Below are positions 53,791-63,929 of a stretch of 64,000 nucleotides of DNA, one piece after another. Numbering within the stretch: the stretch's first letter is position 1; every line of letters starts with the position of its first letter. Under the pieces are notes generated by a model, which saw only the letters and a program-made list of their open reading frames with translations, had not been told where the DNA came from and did no database searches. The stretch is taken from NCBI RefSeq assembly GCF_000813005.1, contig NZ_JSYP01000003.1, positions 62,001-126,000 on the forward strand. The letters are read 5' to 3'. Position numbers and translations under genes: made by a program. Source of the stretch: Flavobacterium sp. KMS. Its GTDB lineage: Bacteria > Bacteroidota > Bacteroidia > Flavobacteriales > Flavobacteriaceae.

Positions 53791-55464
53791 ATGGAATTAA
53801 ATAAGTACAGCAAAGTCATTACTCAAGACCAAACACAACCAGCAGCACAAGCAATGTTGTACGGAATTGGTCTAACTGAAGAAGATTTGAAAAAAGCACA
53901 AGTTGGAATTGTAAGCATGGGATATGAAGGTAACACTTGTAATATGCACCTGAACGATTTAGCAAAAGATGTAAAAAAAGGAGTTTCAAATGCAGATTTA
54001 GTTGGATTAATTTTCAACACAGTTGGTGTAAGTGATGGAATCTCAAACGGTACTGACGGAATGCGTTTTTCATTAGTTTCTCGTGATGTTATTGCTGACT
54101 CTATCGAGACAGTTATGGGAGCACAATGGTACGATAGTTTAATTGCTATTCCAGGTTGTGATAAAAATATGCCAGGAGCTCTAATTGCAATGGGAAGAGT
54201 AAATCGTCCTGCACTTATGGTTTATGGAGGATCAATTCATTCAGGAAAATGGAAAGGAGAATCTTTAAATATTGTTTCTGCTTTTGAAGCTTTAGGAAAA
54301 AAATTCCAAAATACTATTTCTGATGAAGATTTTAAAGGAGTAATTCAAAATGCATGCCCAGGAGCAGGTGCTTGTGGCGGAATGTACACTGCAAACACTA
54401 TGTCATCGGCAATCGAAGCATTAGGTATGAGTTTGCCATTTAGCTCATCATATCCAGCTTTGAGCCCAGAAAAAAGACAAGAATGCATTGAAGCAGGAAA
54501 AGCAATCAGAGTATTATTAGAAAAAGATATTAAGCCAAGAGATATTATGACTCGTAAGGCTTTTGAAAATGCAATTACACTAGTAGCAGTTTTAGGAGGT
54601 TCTACAAATGCAGTTATGCACTTAATTGCAATGGCACATTCTGTAGATGTAGAAATTACATTAGCAGATTTCCAAAGAATCAGTGATAAAACACCAGTAC
54701 TTGCTGATTTAAAACCAAGTGGTAAATACATGATGGAAGATTTACATGATGTAGGAGGAGTTCCAGCAGTAATGAAATATCTATTAAAAGAAGGATTTAT
54801 TCACGGAGATTGTTTAACAGTAACAGGAAAAACAGTAGCCGAAAATTTAGCTTCAGTTTCAGATTTAAATGATGGACAAGAAGTGATTTTTGAAATCCAA
54901 AAAGCATTAAAACCAACTGGAAATATCCAGATATTATACGGAAACCTGGCTACAGAAGGAGCGGTTGCCAAAATAAGCGGAAAAGAAGGAGAATATTTTG
55001 AAGGAACAGCAGTCGTTTTTGAAAGCGAATTTGATGTAATTCCAGGTATTCAGGCCGGAAAAGTAAAACCAGGAGATGTAGTCGTCATCAGGTATTGTGG
55101 GCCAAAAGGTGGTCCGGGGATGCCCGAAATGCTAAAACCAACATCGGCTATTATAGGAGCTGGTTTAGGAAGCAGCGTTGCTCTTATTACAGACGGTAGA
55201 TTCTCTGGAGGTTCACATGGATTTGTGGTAGGACACATAACACCAGAAGCTTATGATGGTGGTGGTATAGCCTTAGTACAAGATGGTGATTTAATAACTA
55301 TCGATGCGATTAAAAATACCATTAACCTGAAAATATCTGACGCAGAATTTGATGAAAGAAAAGCTAATTGGATTCAACCAGCTTTAAAAGCCTCAAAGGG
55401 AGTTTTGCTTAAATACGCAAGATCAGTTTCCAGCGCCTCTACAGGTTGCGTTACTGATAAATAG
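53791..55464 (+). CDS. ilvD: Dihydroxy-acid dehydratase
   Basis: Iron-sulfur dehydratase giving the 2-keto acids of Val and Ile. At 557 residues. Cluster Cys are in [16 protein letters not shown] (Cys about 126) and [17 protein letters not shown] (about 190-206). Further family motifs: [14 protein letters not shown] and [22 protein letters not shown]. First structural gene after the attenuator. Confidence 0.97.
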   Translation: MELNKYSKVITQDQTQPAAQAMLYGIGLTEEDLKKAQVGIVSMGYEGNTCNMHLNDLAKDVKKGVSNADLVGLIFNTVGVSDGISNGTDGMRFSLVSRDVIADSIETVMGAQWYDSLIAIPGCDKNMPGALIAMGRVNRPALMVYGGSIHSGKWKGESLNIVSAFEALGKKFQNTISDEDFKGVIQNACPGAGACGGMYTANTMSSAIEALGMSLPFSSSYPALSPEKRQECIEAGKAIRVLLEKDIKPRDIMTRKAFENAITLVAVLGGSTNAVMHLIAMAHSVDVEITLADFQRISDKTPVLADLKPSGKYMMEDLHDVGGVPAVMKYLLKEGFIHGDCLTVTGKTVAENLASVSDLNDGQEVIFEIQKALKPTGNIQILYGNLATEGAVAKISGKEGEYFEGTAVVFESEFDVIPGIQAGKVKPGDVVVIRYCGPKGGPGMPEMLKPTSAIIGAGLGSSVALITDGRFSGGSHGFVVGHITPEAYDGGGIALVQDGDLITIDAIKNTINLKISDAEFDERKANWIQPALKASKGVLLKYARSVSSASTGCVTDK

Positions 55465-55508
55465 TATTCAATTACAATTTCAAAAGTTTAATTTCAAAAT
55501 TCAAAAAA

Positions 55509-57287
55509 ATGAAGGAATTATTGAAAGAAGAAAATATAGATCTAATCTCTACTTTATTTGAAGGTAGGAGTGAAGAAAAAGATACCGATATGGAAAAGAT
55601 AAAAATATCAGGCGCTGAAGCCGTGATAAGATGTTTGTTAGAAGAAGGAGTAGACTTGGTTTATGGATATCCGGGTGGAGCTATAATGCCTGTTTACGAC
55701 GAGTTATACAAATTTAAAGATCAATTACACCACGTTCTTGTACGCCACGAGCAAGGTGCAACGCATGCAGCTCAGGGATATGCAAGAGCAACGGGAAAAG
55801 TAGGTGTTGCAATTGCTACATCTGGTCCCGGAGCAACAAACTTGGTTACAGGAATTGCCGATGCACAAATCGATTCGACTCCAATGGTTTGTATTACAGG
55901 ACAAGTTGGGAAACATTTACTTGGTTCTGATGCTTTTCAGGAAACTGATATCATCGGAATTTCGACTCCAGTAACAAAATGGAATTACCAAGTTACCGAA
56001 GCTTCAGAAATTCCTGAGATTATCGCAAGAGCATTTTATATCGCAAGATCAGGTCGTCCAGGCCCAGTTTTAATCGATATAACTAAAAATGCACAATTTG
56101 ATGAATTTGAATTTAGCTATAAAAAATGTACAGGAATAAGAAGTTATACTCCAGTTCCTAAATTAAAATTGGATAAAGTTGCAGAAGCAGCCGAATTAAT
56201 CAATAAAGCTAAAAAACCATTTATCGTTTTCGGACAAGGAATTATTCTCGGTCAAGCCGAAGAGCAATTAAAAGCTTTGATTGAGAAATCTGGAATTCCA
56301 GCTGGTTGGACAATATTAGGACTTTCGGCTTTACCAACAGACCATCCGTTAAACGTAGGAATGTTAGGGATGCACGGAAATTACGGACCAAACTTACTTA
56401 CTAACGAATGTGATGTTCTAATTGCGTTAGGAATGCGTTTTGATGATCGTGTTACAGGAAATTTAGCAACTTATGCTAAACAAGCCAAAGTGATTCATTT
56501 TGATATCGATCCAGCTGAAATTGATAAAAACGTTAAGACAGAAGTTGCTGTTTTAGGAGATGTAAGAGAAGCATTAGATGCATTACTTCCGTTAATTGAA
56601 AATAACAAACACGAAGCTTGGCATAATATATTTAAAGAAAAGTATCAAATAGAGTTTGATTCGGTTATAAAAGAAGAATTAAACCCTACAAATAATAAAG
56701 GTATTTCAATGGGTGAAGCCATGGAAATGATTAACAAGCACTCCAAAGGTGATGCGATAATTGTTTCAGATGTTGGTCAGCACCAAATGTTTGCTTGTCG
56801 CTATGCTAAATTTAATACAACCAAAAGTAATGTTACTTCTGGAGGTTTAGGTACAATGGGATTTGCTTTACCAGCTGCAATTGGAGCTAAAATGGGAAGA
56901 CCAGATCGCGAAGTTGTAGCAATTATTGGAGATGGAGGATTCCAGATGACCATTCAGGAATTAGGAACTATTTTCCAAACAAGAGTACCAGTAAAAATCG
57001 TAGTACTTAACAATGAATTCTTAGGAATGGTACGTCAATGGCAAGAATTATTTTTTGACAACAGATACGCTTCTACAGAAATGATTAATCCAAATTTTGT
57101 TGCTATTGCTGAAGGGTATTATATCAAAGCAAAAAAAGTAACAAAACGAGAAGATTTAGATGCAGCTGTTGCCGAAATGATGGCTTCAGAAGATGCTTAT
57201 TTCTTAGAAGTTATGGTTGAAAAAGAAAATAATGTATTCCCAATGATTCCAACAGGAGCATGTGTTTCTGATATCAGATTAAGCTAA
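55509..57287 (+). CDS. ilvB: Acetolactate synthase, large (catalytic) subunit
   Basis: Thiamine-diphosphate enzyme making acetolactate or acetohydroxybutyrate. At 592 residues. Seen: EEGVDLVYGYPGGAIMPVYD with the catalytic Glu region RHEQGATHAAQGYARATG, the FAD-binding middle, and the ThDP motif GDGGFQMTIQELGT to NNEFLGMVRQWQ. The first 27 residues are a polar extension; an alternative start is Met28 at 55590, which matches the usual family N-terminus. I keep the upstream ATG because the spacer words stop directly before it. Confidence 0.95.
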   Translation: MKELLKEENIDLISTLFEGRSEEKDTDMEKIKISGAEAVIRCLLEEGVDLVYGYPGGAIMPVYDELYKFKDQLHHVLVRHEQGATHAAQGYARATGKVGVAIATSGPGATNLVTGIADAQIDSTPMVCITGQVGKHLLGSDAFQETDIIGISTPVTKWNYQVTEASEIPEIIARAFYIARSGRPGPVLIDITKNAQFDEFEFSYKKCTGIRSYTPVPKLKLDKVAEAAELINKAKKPFIVFGQGIILGQAEEQLKALIEKSGIPAGWTILGLSALPTDHPLNVGMLGMHGNYGPNLLTNECDVLIALGMRFDDRVTGNLATYAKQAKVIHFDIDPAEIDKNVKTEVAVLGDVREALDALLPLIENNKHEAWHNIFKEKYQIEFDSVIKEELNPTNNKGISMGEAMEMINKHSKGDAIIVSDVGQHQMFACRYAKFNTTKSNVTSGGLGTMGFALPAAIGAKMGRPDREVVAIIGDGGFQMTIQELGTIFQTRVPVKIVVLNNEFLGMVRQWQELFFDNRYASTEMINPNFVAIAEGYYIKAKKVTKREDLDAAVAEMMASEDAYFLEVMVEKENNVFPMIPTGACVSDIRLS

Positions 57288-57363
57288 ATAAAAAAGTTTA
57301 AGGTTTAAGGTTTAAAGTTGAGCAACTTGGAACTTTAAACAAGAAAACTTTAAACAAATAACT
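57288..57363. repeat. Word-repeat spacer ilvB-ilvN
   Basis: GTTTAAGG repeated in tandem (57296-57310), then GTTTAAAGTT (57310-57319), which is perfectly complementary to AACTTTAAAC at 57331-57340 and again at 57346-57355. The result is a hairpin with a second optional partner arm. No gene. Confidence 0.7.
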
Positions 57364-57888
57364 ATGGAAAATAGAACATTTACCATTTCGGTATACTCAG
57401 AAAACAATGTGGGTTTATTAAATAGAATATCAGGAATATTCTTAAAGCGACACATTAATATATTAAGTCTAAACGTTTCAGAATCAGAAATAGACAATGT
57501 TTCAAGATTTATTATCGTTGTAGAAACAACAGAAAAATGGGTTAAGAATATTGTTGGACAAATCGAAAAACAAATCGAGGTAATAAAAGCTTTTTATCAC
57601 ACAGACGAAGAGACTATTTATTTAGAAAATGCATTATTTAAGATACATTCAAGTTTGTTATTTGATGAAAAACAAATTCAGAACATTATCAAAGAAAGTC
57701 AATCTACCATCGTAACTGTTTCTCGTGACTTTTTTGTGATTTCAAAATCAGGAAGACGTTCAGAGATTGAAGAAGTACATGCGAAACTGAAACCATACGG
57801 AATCATGCAGTTTGTACGTTCAGGAAGAATTTCGGTTTCTAAAGAAAAAATGGAAGTATCAACATTACTAGAAGAACTAAAACTGTAG
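57364..57888 (+). CDS. ilvN: Acetolactate synthase, regulatory subunit
   Basis: ACT-domain subunit conferring activation and valine feedback on IlvB. At 174 residues: the N-terminal ACT domain (about 4-75: FTISVYSENNVGLLNRISGIFLKR, HINILSLNVSESEI) and the C-terminal ALS-associated domain (about 80-170, ending FVRSGRISVSKE). Co-transcribed between ilvB and ilvC. Confidence 0.95.
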   Translation: MENRTFTISVYSENNVGLLNRISGIFLKRHINILSLNVSESEIDNVSRFIIVVETTEKWVKNIVGQIEKQIEVIKAFYHTDEETIYLENALFKIHSSLLFDEKQIQNIIKESQSTIVTVSRDFFVISKSGRRSEIEEVHAKLKPYGIMQFVRSGRISVSKEKMEVSTLLEELKL

Positions 57889-57963
57889 TCAGTTTTAGTC
57901 TGTAATACCAACTAACTTATACAATTATTAAATTACACATTCATTAAATATTTTTTAAAAAAA

Positions 57964-59433
57964 ATGGCAAATTATTTCAACACATTACCACTAAGATTAC
58001 AATTAGAACAATTAGGCGTTTGCGAATTTATGGAACAATCAGAATTCGCTGATGGGATTGCTGCTTTAAAAGGAAAAAAAGTAGTTATCGTAGGTTGTGG
58101 AGCTCAAGGATTAAACCAAGGTTTAAACATGAGAGATTCAGGACTTGATATTTCTTACGCTTTACGTCCAGATGCAATTGCAGAAAAAAGAGCTTCTTAT
58201 AAAAATGCTGCCGAAAATGGTTTTAAAGTAGGTACTTATGAAGAATTAATCCCAACAGCAGATTTAGTATGTAATCTTACTCCAGACAAACAACATACAG
58301 CTGTAGTTACAGCGATTATGCCATTAATGAAAAATGGCTCTACACTAGCATATTCTCACGGTTTTAATATTGTTGAAGAAGGAATGCAAATTCGTAAAGA
58401 CATTACTGTAATTATGTGTGCTCCTAAATGTCCAGGTTCTGAGGTTCGTGAAGAATACAAAAGAGGATTTGGTGTACCAACATTAATTGCTGTTCACCCA
58501 GAAAACGACCCAAATAATTTAGGTTTAGATCAAGCTAAAGCTTATGCTGTAGCAACTGGTGGACACAAAGCAGGAGTTTTAAAATCTTCATTTGTTGCCG
58601 AAGTAAAATCGGATTTAATGGGAGAGCAAACTATCCTTTGCGGAATGTTGCAAACTGGATCTATCTTATGTTTTGACAAAATGGTCGAAAAAGGAATCGA
58701 GCCAGGTTATGCTTCAAAATTAATCCAATACGGATGGGAAACTATTACAGAAGCCTTGAAACATGGTGGAATCACTAATATGATGGATCGTCTTTCTAAT
58801 CCTGCAAAAATTGAAGCTTACGAAATTGCAGATGAATTAAAAGATATTATGCGTCCGTTATTCCAAAAACACCAAGACGATATCATGTCTGGAGAATTCT
58901 CTAGAAATATGATGATTGACTGGGCTAATGACGATGTTAATTTATTGACTTGGAGAGCTGCAACAGGAGAAACTAACTTTGAAAAAACGGCTCCAACTGA
59001 AGCTGCAATTTCTGAGCAAGAATACTTTGATAATGGAGTATTAATGATTGCAATGGTAAAAGCTGGTGTAGAATTAGCTTTTGAAACTATGACAGAAGCG
59101 GGTATTATCGAAGAATCTGCTTATTACGAATCATTACACGAATTACCTCTAATTGCAAATACTGTTGCAAGAAAGAAATTATACGAAATGAATAGAATTA
59201 TATCGGATACTGCCGAGTATGGTTGTTATTTATTTGATCACGCTTGCAAACCGTTATTAACTGATTTCATGAAAACAGTTGATACAAATGTAATCGGAAA
59301 ACCATTCTCATCTTCAAATGGAGTTGACAATGCAGTACTTATCGCAGTTAATAAAACTATTCGTCTACACCCTATCGAAGAAGTAGGAGCGTGGTTGAGA
59401 GAATCGATGACTGCAATGAAAAAAATTGGATAA
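57964..59433 (+). CDS. ilvC: Ketol-acid reductoisomerase, class II
   Basis: NADPH- and Mg-dependent isomeroreductase. At 489 residues it is the long, class II form (class I is about 330) with a duplicated C-terminal knotted domain. Seen: NADPH turn [13 protein letters not shown] (about 39-51), [18 protein letters not shown], and acidic metal ligands in [14 protein letters not shown] (Asp and Glu). Last gene of the ilv operon. A weak hairpin follows at about 59445-59466. Confidence 0.97.
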   Translation: MANYFNTLPLRLQLEQLGVCEFMEQSEFADGIAALKGKKVVIVGCGAQGLNQGLNMRDSGLDISYALRPDAIAEKRASYKNAAENGFKVGTYEELIPTADLVCNLTPDKQHTAVVTAIMPLMKNGSTLAYSHGFNIVEEGMQIRKDITVIMCAPKCPGSEVREEYKRGFGVPTLIAVHPENDPNNLGLDQAKAYAVATGGHKAGVLKSSFVAEVKSDLMGEQTILCGMLQTGSILCFDKMVEKGIEPGYASKLIQYGWETITEALKHGGITNMMDRLSNPAKIEAYEIADELKDIMRPLFQKHQDDIMSGEFSRNMMIDWANDDVNLLTWRAATGETNFEKTAPTEAAISEQEYFDNGVLMIAMVKAGVELAFETMTEAGIIEESAYYESLHELPLIANTVARKKLYEMNRIISDTAEYGCYLFDHACKPLLTDFMKTVDTNVIGKPFSSSNGVDNAVLIAVNKTIRLHPIEEVGAWLRESMTAMKKIG

Positions 59434-59991
59434 TTAAATTAGGACTTCAACAAGTGTTGGAGTTTGCGCTGTATCTCTGTTTTTATATAATATTTTGAAT
59501 TAGTAAGCACTTATTAAGATAATATGGATATAGATGCATATTACTTTCACTTAACTACAAACGAGGCGATAGTTAAGTGGAGTAATACCTAATAAAAGAC
59601 ATTTTAACCCCTGTCTTTTAGTATTCTATTAATTAATAATGTTGCTGCTATTTTCAAAATCGAGAAGATATTGTAAGATGCAGAAAAATGAAATTAATGC
59701 CTTATTTACACATTAATAAATTAGTGAAAACAATTGATTCGAATTTATCTAAATCGCAATTTTCTGGCATTAAAATTAATTGTTGTTGATCTTGTTAAGA
59801 CTAAAGGCATGATATTGTTTATCATGCCTTTTTTCATGCAAAGTAAATTTACCTATAATCGCAAATTTTTAAATGAATGCAAATAAATTGCTAAATTTTA
59901 AATACATAATGCAATTTTTTGTCATAATTAATAAATTAAATAGTTTTAAGAATAGAAAGAGATTTAATACTTTTATAAAAAAATTGGAAAC
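59434..59991. other. Structured 558-bp gap upstream of acs
   Basis: No gene of normal size. Stem 1 is TTTCACTTAACTA (59545-59557) / TAGTTAAGTGGAG (59570-59582). Stem 2 is TAAAAGACA (59593-59601) / TGTCTTTTA (59612-59620) with outer AATAC / GTATT pairs. A 22-codon ORF (59524-59592, MDIDAYYFHLTTNEAIVKWS and two more) runs through stem 1. A strong terminator lies at 59803-59834. A noncoding RNA from about 59500 to 59834, or the remnant of a mobile element, would both fit. The final 150 bases are AT-rich and probably hold the acs promoter (TACTTTTA near 59969). Confidence 0.5.
59803..59834 (+). terminator. Strong terminator in the ilvC-acs gap
   Basis: Stem AAAGGCATGATA (59803-59814) / TATCATGCCTTT (59820-59831) with a 5-base loop and a T-run. 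It is 370 bases after ilvC, too far to be its immediate terminator unless a transcribed element lies between. Confidence 0.9.
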
Positions 59992-61899
59992 ATGAGTTAT
60001 TACAAAATTGAAAATTTAGAACAATATTTTAAACACTACAATAAATCTGTTCGTGAACCAAGAAAATTTTGGGGAAAAATAGCAGAGGAAAATTTCACAT
60101 GGTATCAACAATGGGAAAAAGTTGTTGATTTTAATATGGCAGATGCAGAAGTAAAATGGTTTTCTGAAGCAAAAGTAAATATTACTAAAAACTGTATTGA
60201 CAGACATTTAAGTAAAAGAGGAGAAAAAACAGCAATAATATTCGAACCAAACGATCCATCAGAAAGTTCATTACATATTACTTATAATGAGTTGTACGAG
60301 AGAGTTTCGAAAATGGCAAATGTTCTTCGTGAACAAGGAATAAAAAAAGGAGACAGAGTTTGTATTTATTTACCAATGATTCCAGAATTGGCAGTTTCAG
60401 TTTTGGCATGTGCCAGAATTGGAGCAATACATTCAGTTGTATTTGCAGGATTTTCGGCATCGGCAGTAACTGCTAGGATAAATGATAGCGAATGTAAAAT
60501 GGTTATCACTTCTGATGGAGGTTATAGAGGTAACAAAACGATTGATTTAAAAGCAATTGTTGATGAAGCGTTAGAAACTTGTCCATGCGTAACCAAAGTA
60601 TTGGTTGCAAAAAGAACAAAAACTGAAGTAAAAATGAAAGAAGGGCGTGACCAATGGTTGCAACCGCTTCTAGATGCTGCATTAGACTATAATGTTGCGG
60701 AAATTATGGATGCAGAAGATCCGTTATTTATCTTATATACATCTGGTTCTACAGGAAAACCAAAAGGAATGGTTCATACCACAGCCGGATATATGGTTTA
60801 CACAGCTTATACATTCAAAAATGTTTTTGCTCACGAAGAAAATGATATTTTCTGGTGTACAGCCGATATTGGTTGGATCACAGGTCACTCATACATATTA
60901 TACGGTCCATTATTAAATGGAGGAACAACTGTAATCTTTGAAGGAGTTCCATCATACCCAGATTTCAGCCGTTTTTGGGAAATTATAGAGAAACATAAAG
61001 TAACTCAGTTTTACACTGCGCCAACAGCAATTCGTTCATTGGCAAAAGAAAGCTTAGATTATGTTCAAAAATACCCTTTAAAATCACTTAAAGTAATTGG
61101 ATCGGTAGGAGAGCCTATCAACGAAGAAGCTTGGCACTGGTACAATGACCACGTAGGAGATAAAAGATGTCCAGTTGTAGATACTTGGTGGCAAACAGAA
61201 ACTGGAGGAATCATGATTTCACCAATTGCTTTTGTAACGCCTACAAAACCTACATATGCAACATTACCACTTCCTGGAATTCAACCCGTTTTAATGGATG
61301 AAAAACGCAATGAAATAGAAGGAAACCAAGTAGTAGGAAGTTTGTGTATTAAATTTCCATGGCCAGGAATCGCCAGAACTATCTGGGGAGATCACCAACG
61401 TTATAAAGACACTTATTTCTCAGCATTCCCGGGTAAATACTTTACAGGAGATGGTGCATTAAGAGACGAAGTAGGATATTACAGAATCACAGGTAGAGTA
61501 GATGATGTTGTAATTGTTTCAGGACACAACCTAGGAACGGCTCCAATAGAAGATGCTATTAATGAGCATCCTGCAGTAGCTGAATCTGCAATTGTTGGAT
61601 TCCCACATGATATAAAAGGAAATGCTTTATACGGTTTCGTAATCCTAAAAGAAACAGGAGAATACAGAGACAGAGCCAATTTAAGTAAAGAAATCAACCA
61701 ATACATTTCAGATCACATTGGGCCAATTGCTAAGTTAGATAAAATTCAGTTTGTATCTGGTTTACCAAAAACACGTTCAGGAAAAATCATGCGTAGAATT
61801 TTACGTAAGATTGCCGAAGGAGATTACTCAAACTTTGGAGATATCTCGACTTTATTGAATCCAGAAATTGTAGAAGAGATTATGAAAGAAAAAATCTAA
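59992..61899 (+). CDS. acs: Acetyl-CoA synthetase
   Basis: AMP-forming ligase activating acetate. At 635 residues. Seen: ATP loop YTSGSTGKPKGMVHT (about 251-265), adenine/acetate pocket DTWWQTETGG, hinge region TGDGALRDEVGYYRITGRVDD, and the acetylation-prone Lys in KTRSGKIMRRILR near the C-terminus. It stands alone with its own terminator. Acs rather than propionyl-CoA synthetase is supported by the length and the WWQTETGG pocket. Confidence 0.96.
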   Translation: MSYYKIENLEQYFKHYNKSVREPRKFWGKIAEENFTWYQQWEKVVDFNMADAEVKWFSEAKVNITKNCIDRHLSKRGEKTAIIFEPNDPSESSLHITYNELYERVSKMANVLREQGIKKGDRVCIYLPMIPELAVSVLACARIGAIHSVVFAGFSASAVTARINDSECKMVITSDGGYRGNKTIDLKAIVDEALETCPCVTKVLVAKRTKTEVKMKEGRDQWLQPLLDAALDYNVAEIMDAEDPLFILYTSGSTGKPKGMVHTTAGYMVYTAYTFKNVFAHEENDIFWCTADIGWITGHSYILYGPLLNGGTTVIFEGVPSYPDFSRFWEIIEKHKVTQFYTAPTAIRSLAKESLDYVQKYPLKSLKVIGSVGEPINEEAWHWYNDHVGDKRCPVVDTWWQTETGGIMISPIAFVTPTKPTYATLPLPGIQPVLMDEKRNEIEGNQVVGSLCIKFPWPGIARTIWGDHQRYKDTYFSAFPGKYFTGDGALRDEVGYYRITGRVDDVVIVSGHNLGTAPIEDAINEHPAVAESAIVGFPHDIKGNALYGFVILKETGEYRDRANLSKEINQYISDHIGPIAKLDKIQFVSGLPKTRSGKIMRRILRKIAEGDYSNFGDISTLLNPEIVEEIMKEKI

Positions 61900-61924
61900 T
61901 ATCTTTTTCAAAAAATAAATTTCT

Positions 61925-61954
61925 AAGCTGTCTTAAATCGAGGCAGCTTTTTTT
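61925..61954 (+). terminator. Terminator of acs
   Basis: Stem AAGCTGTCT (61925-61933) / AGGCAGCTT (61941-61949) with one G-U pair, 7-base loop, then a T-run. Confidence 0.9.
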
Positions 61955-62082
61955 GTTTTAAAATGGGTTATTATCAATAAATTAGTTAAATTAGCAATAG
62001 CATTAATTCGTTAAAATCTAAAACACCTTATAAAAAATAGATTAACGAACTCATAACTGTTAAAAACGAATAGTATCTACAT

Positions 62083-63216
62083 ATGAAAAAAAATGCTGAT
62101 GTAGTGATTATTGGTGGCGGACTAGCAGGACTTACTTGCGGGATTCATTTATCTAAAATGAAACTACAAGTGATTTTAATTGAAAAAAACGAATTCCCAA
62201 AACATAAAGTTTGTGGCGAATACGTTTCTAATGAAATCAAGCCCTATTTGGATTGGCTTGATTTGAAAATTCAAGATTTAAACCCTACAACAATTACAGA
62301 GCTAGAATTCTCTGCACCCAACGGCAAATTAATTCATTGTACTTTACCATTAGGAGGATTCGGGATTAGTCGGTATACATTAGATTATCATTTATACCAA
62401 AAAGCAATCGAAAATGGATGCGAAATAATTCATGATACTGTCGAAGATATTGATTTTAAAAATGATGTATTCACAGTTTTAACTTCAGATGCTAAAATGT
62501 TTATTGCTAAAATTGCAATAGGCGCTTTTGGCAAACGTTCTAATTTTGATCAAAAACTACAACGCAATTTTATTCTGAAAAAAGCACCTTGGCTCGCTGT
62601 AAAAGGGCATTATAAAGGAGATTTTCCTAGTGATCTTGTAGGTTTGTACAATTTTGAAGGAGGTTATTGTGGTGTTTCAAAAGTTGAAAATGACATCATA
62701 AACATGTGTTATTTAGTGAATTTTGAAACTTTTAAAAAATTCAAAAATATCGATGACTTCCAAACTAATATTATCTATAAAAACGCACATTTAAAGCAGA
62801 TTTTTACAAATAGCACCCCATTGTTTGAAAAACCATTAACGATAAGTCAGATTTCATTTGAAGAGAAAACGGCAATAGAAAATCACATATTAATGGTTGG
62901 TGATAGCGCAGGACTGATTCAGCCATTATGCGGAAACGGGATGGCAATGGCAATTCATAGCGGCAAAATAGCATCTGAATTAATTACAGATTTTTTTACT
63001 AATACAATTAAATCAAGAAAAGAACTTGAAGAAAAATATACCAAATCATGGAATTACAATTTTAAGAAGAGATTGAAAACTGGACGCTTTCTAGCTTCTC
63101 TTTTGCAAAATAAAACCAAATCTACATTTGTTATGTGGTTATTAATTCAATTTCCTTTTTTGTTACCTCAAATCATAAAAAGAACACATGGCAAACCTAT
63201 AACTCTAAATTATTAA
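62083..63216 (+). CDS. FAD-dependent oxidoreductase, geranylgeranyl-reductase-like
   Basis: A 377-residue flavoprotein. The FAD/NAD turn GGGLAGLTCG (about 11-20) is followed by VCGEYVSNE, and the second FAD motif is MVGDSAGLIQPLCGNGMAMAIHSG (about 272-295). This is the layout of geranylgeranyl-reductase and aromatic-hydroxylase relatives. The stop and the next ATG overlap as TAATG. With the methyltransferase and the polyketide synthase downstream it likely tailors a polyketide. The exact reaction is unknown. Confidence 0.85.
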   Translation: MKKNADVVIIGGGLAGLTCGIHLSKMKLQVILIEKNEFPKHKVCGEYVSNEIKPYLDWLDLKIQDLNPTTITELEFSAPNGKLIHCTLPLGGFGISRYTLDYHLYQKAIENGCEIIHDTVEDIDFKNDVFTVLTSDAKMFIAKIAIGAFGKRSNFDQKLQRNFILKKAPWLAVKGHYKGDFPSDLVGLYNFEGGYCGVSKVENDIINMCYLVNFETFKKFKNIDDFQTNIIYKNAHLKQIFTNSTPLFEKPLTISQISFEEKTAIENHILMVGDSAGLIQPLCGNGMAMAIHSGKIASELITDFFTNTIKSRKELEEKYTKSWNYNFKKRLKTGRFLASLLQNKTKSTFVMWLLIQFPFLLPQIIKRTHGKPITLNY

Positions 63217-63929
63217 TGGCAATAAAAACCAAATACAGAACCGATGATCCTGAAATTATGGATGATTTCAATTTAGAAGGTGAAATTTTGCAAAATGCTT
63301 TGGATAAAATCGCCAGAATAAACCAACTGCTAGGAGGGAACCAATTAACTTTACAAGGAGTCGAAAAATTATTAAAAGGCATTGATAAAAATCAAACTAT
63401 AACTATTATAGATATAGGATGCGGAAATGGTGATATGTTAAGAAAATTAGCCGATTATGCATTAAAACACGATTGGGATTTTCAGTTAAGAGGTATTGAT
63501 GCTAATGCATTTACAATAAGCTATGCTCGAAAATTATCCAAACATTACCCCAATATCAGCTACCGCTGTGAAGATGTATTTAGTGAAGCTTTTAATCAAT
63601 TAAAATATGATATTGCCTTATGTACATTAACCTTACATCATTTTAAAACGGATGAAATTATTAATCTGGCAGCTATTTTTAATGTTAATGCAAAGTATGG
63701 CGTTGTTATTAATGATTTGCAAAGAAGTATAATTTCATATCGTTTATTTCAAGCATTATGCTTTATTACCCGATTAAACGGAATGCCTAAGAAAGATGGT
63801 TTAATATCTATTTTAAGAGGATTTAAAAAAAGTGAATTGGTTGATTTTTCAAAACAATTAAACTTAAAAAAATATACCATTCAGTGGAAATGGGCTTTCC
63901 GATACCAATGGATAATTTCAAAAATATGA
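63216..63929 (+). CDS. Class I SAM-dependent methyltransferase
   Basis: A 237-residue enzyme. The start at 63216 (MAIKTKYRTDDPEIMDDF) overlaps the upstream stop by one base (TAATG); the frame is open further upstream but that would lie inside the oxidoreductase gene. SAM motif I is IIDIGCGNGDML (about 64-75); motif post-I has GIDANAFTISYA; LCTLTLHHFKTDEI is the motif II/III region. It ends as ATGA with the following polyketide synthase start. Probable O- or C-methylation of the polyketide product. Confidence 0.88.
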   Translation: MAIKTKYRTDDPEIMDDFNLEGEILQNALDKIARINQLLGGNQLTLQGVEKLLKGIDKNQTITIIDIGCGNGDMLRKLADYALKHDWDFQLRGIDANAFTISYARKLSKHYPNISYRCEDVFSEAFNQLKYDIALCTLTLHHFKTDEIINLAAIFNVNAKYGVVINDLQRSIISYRLFQALCFITRLNGMPKKDGLISILRGFKKSELVDFSKQLNLKKYTIQWKWAFRYQWIISKI

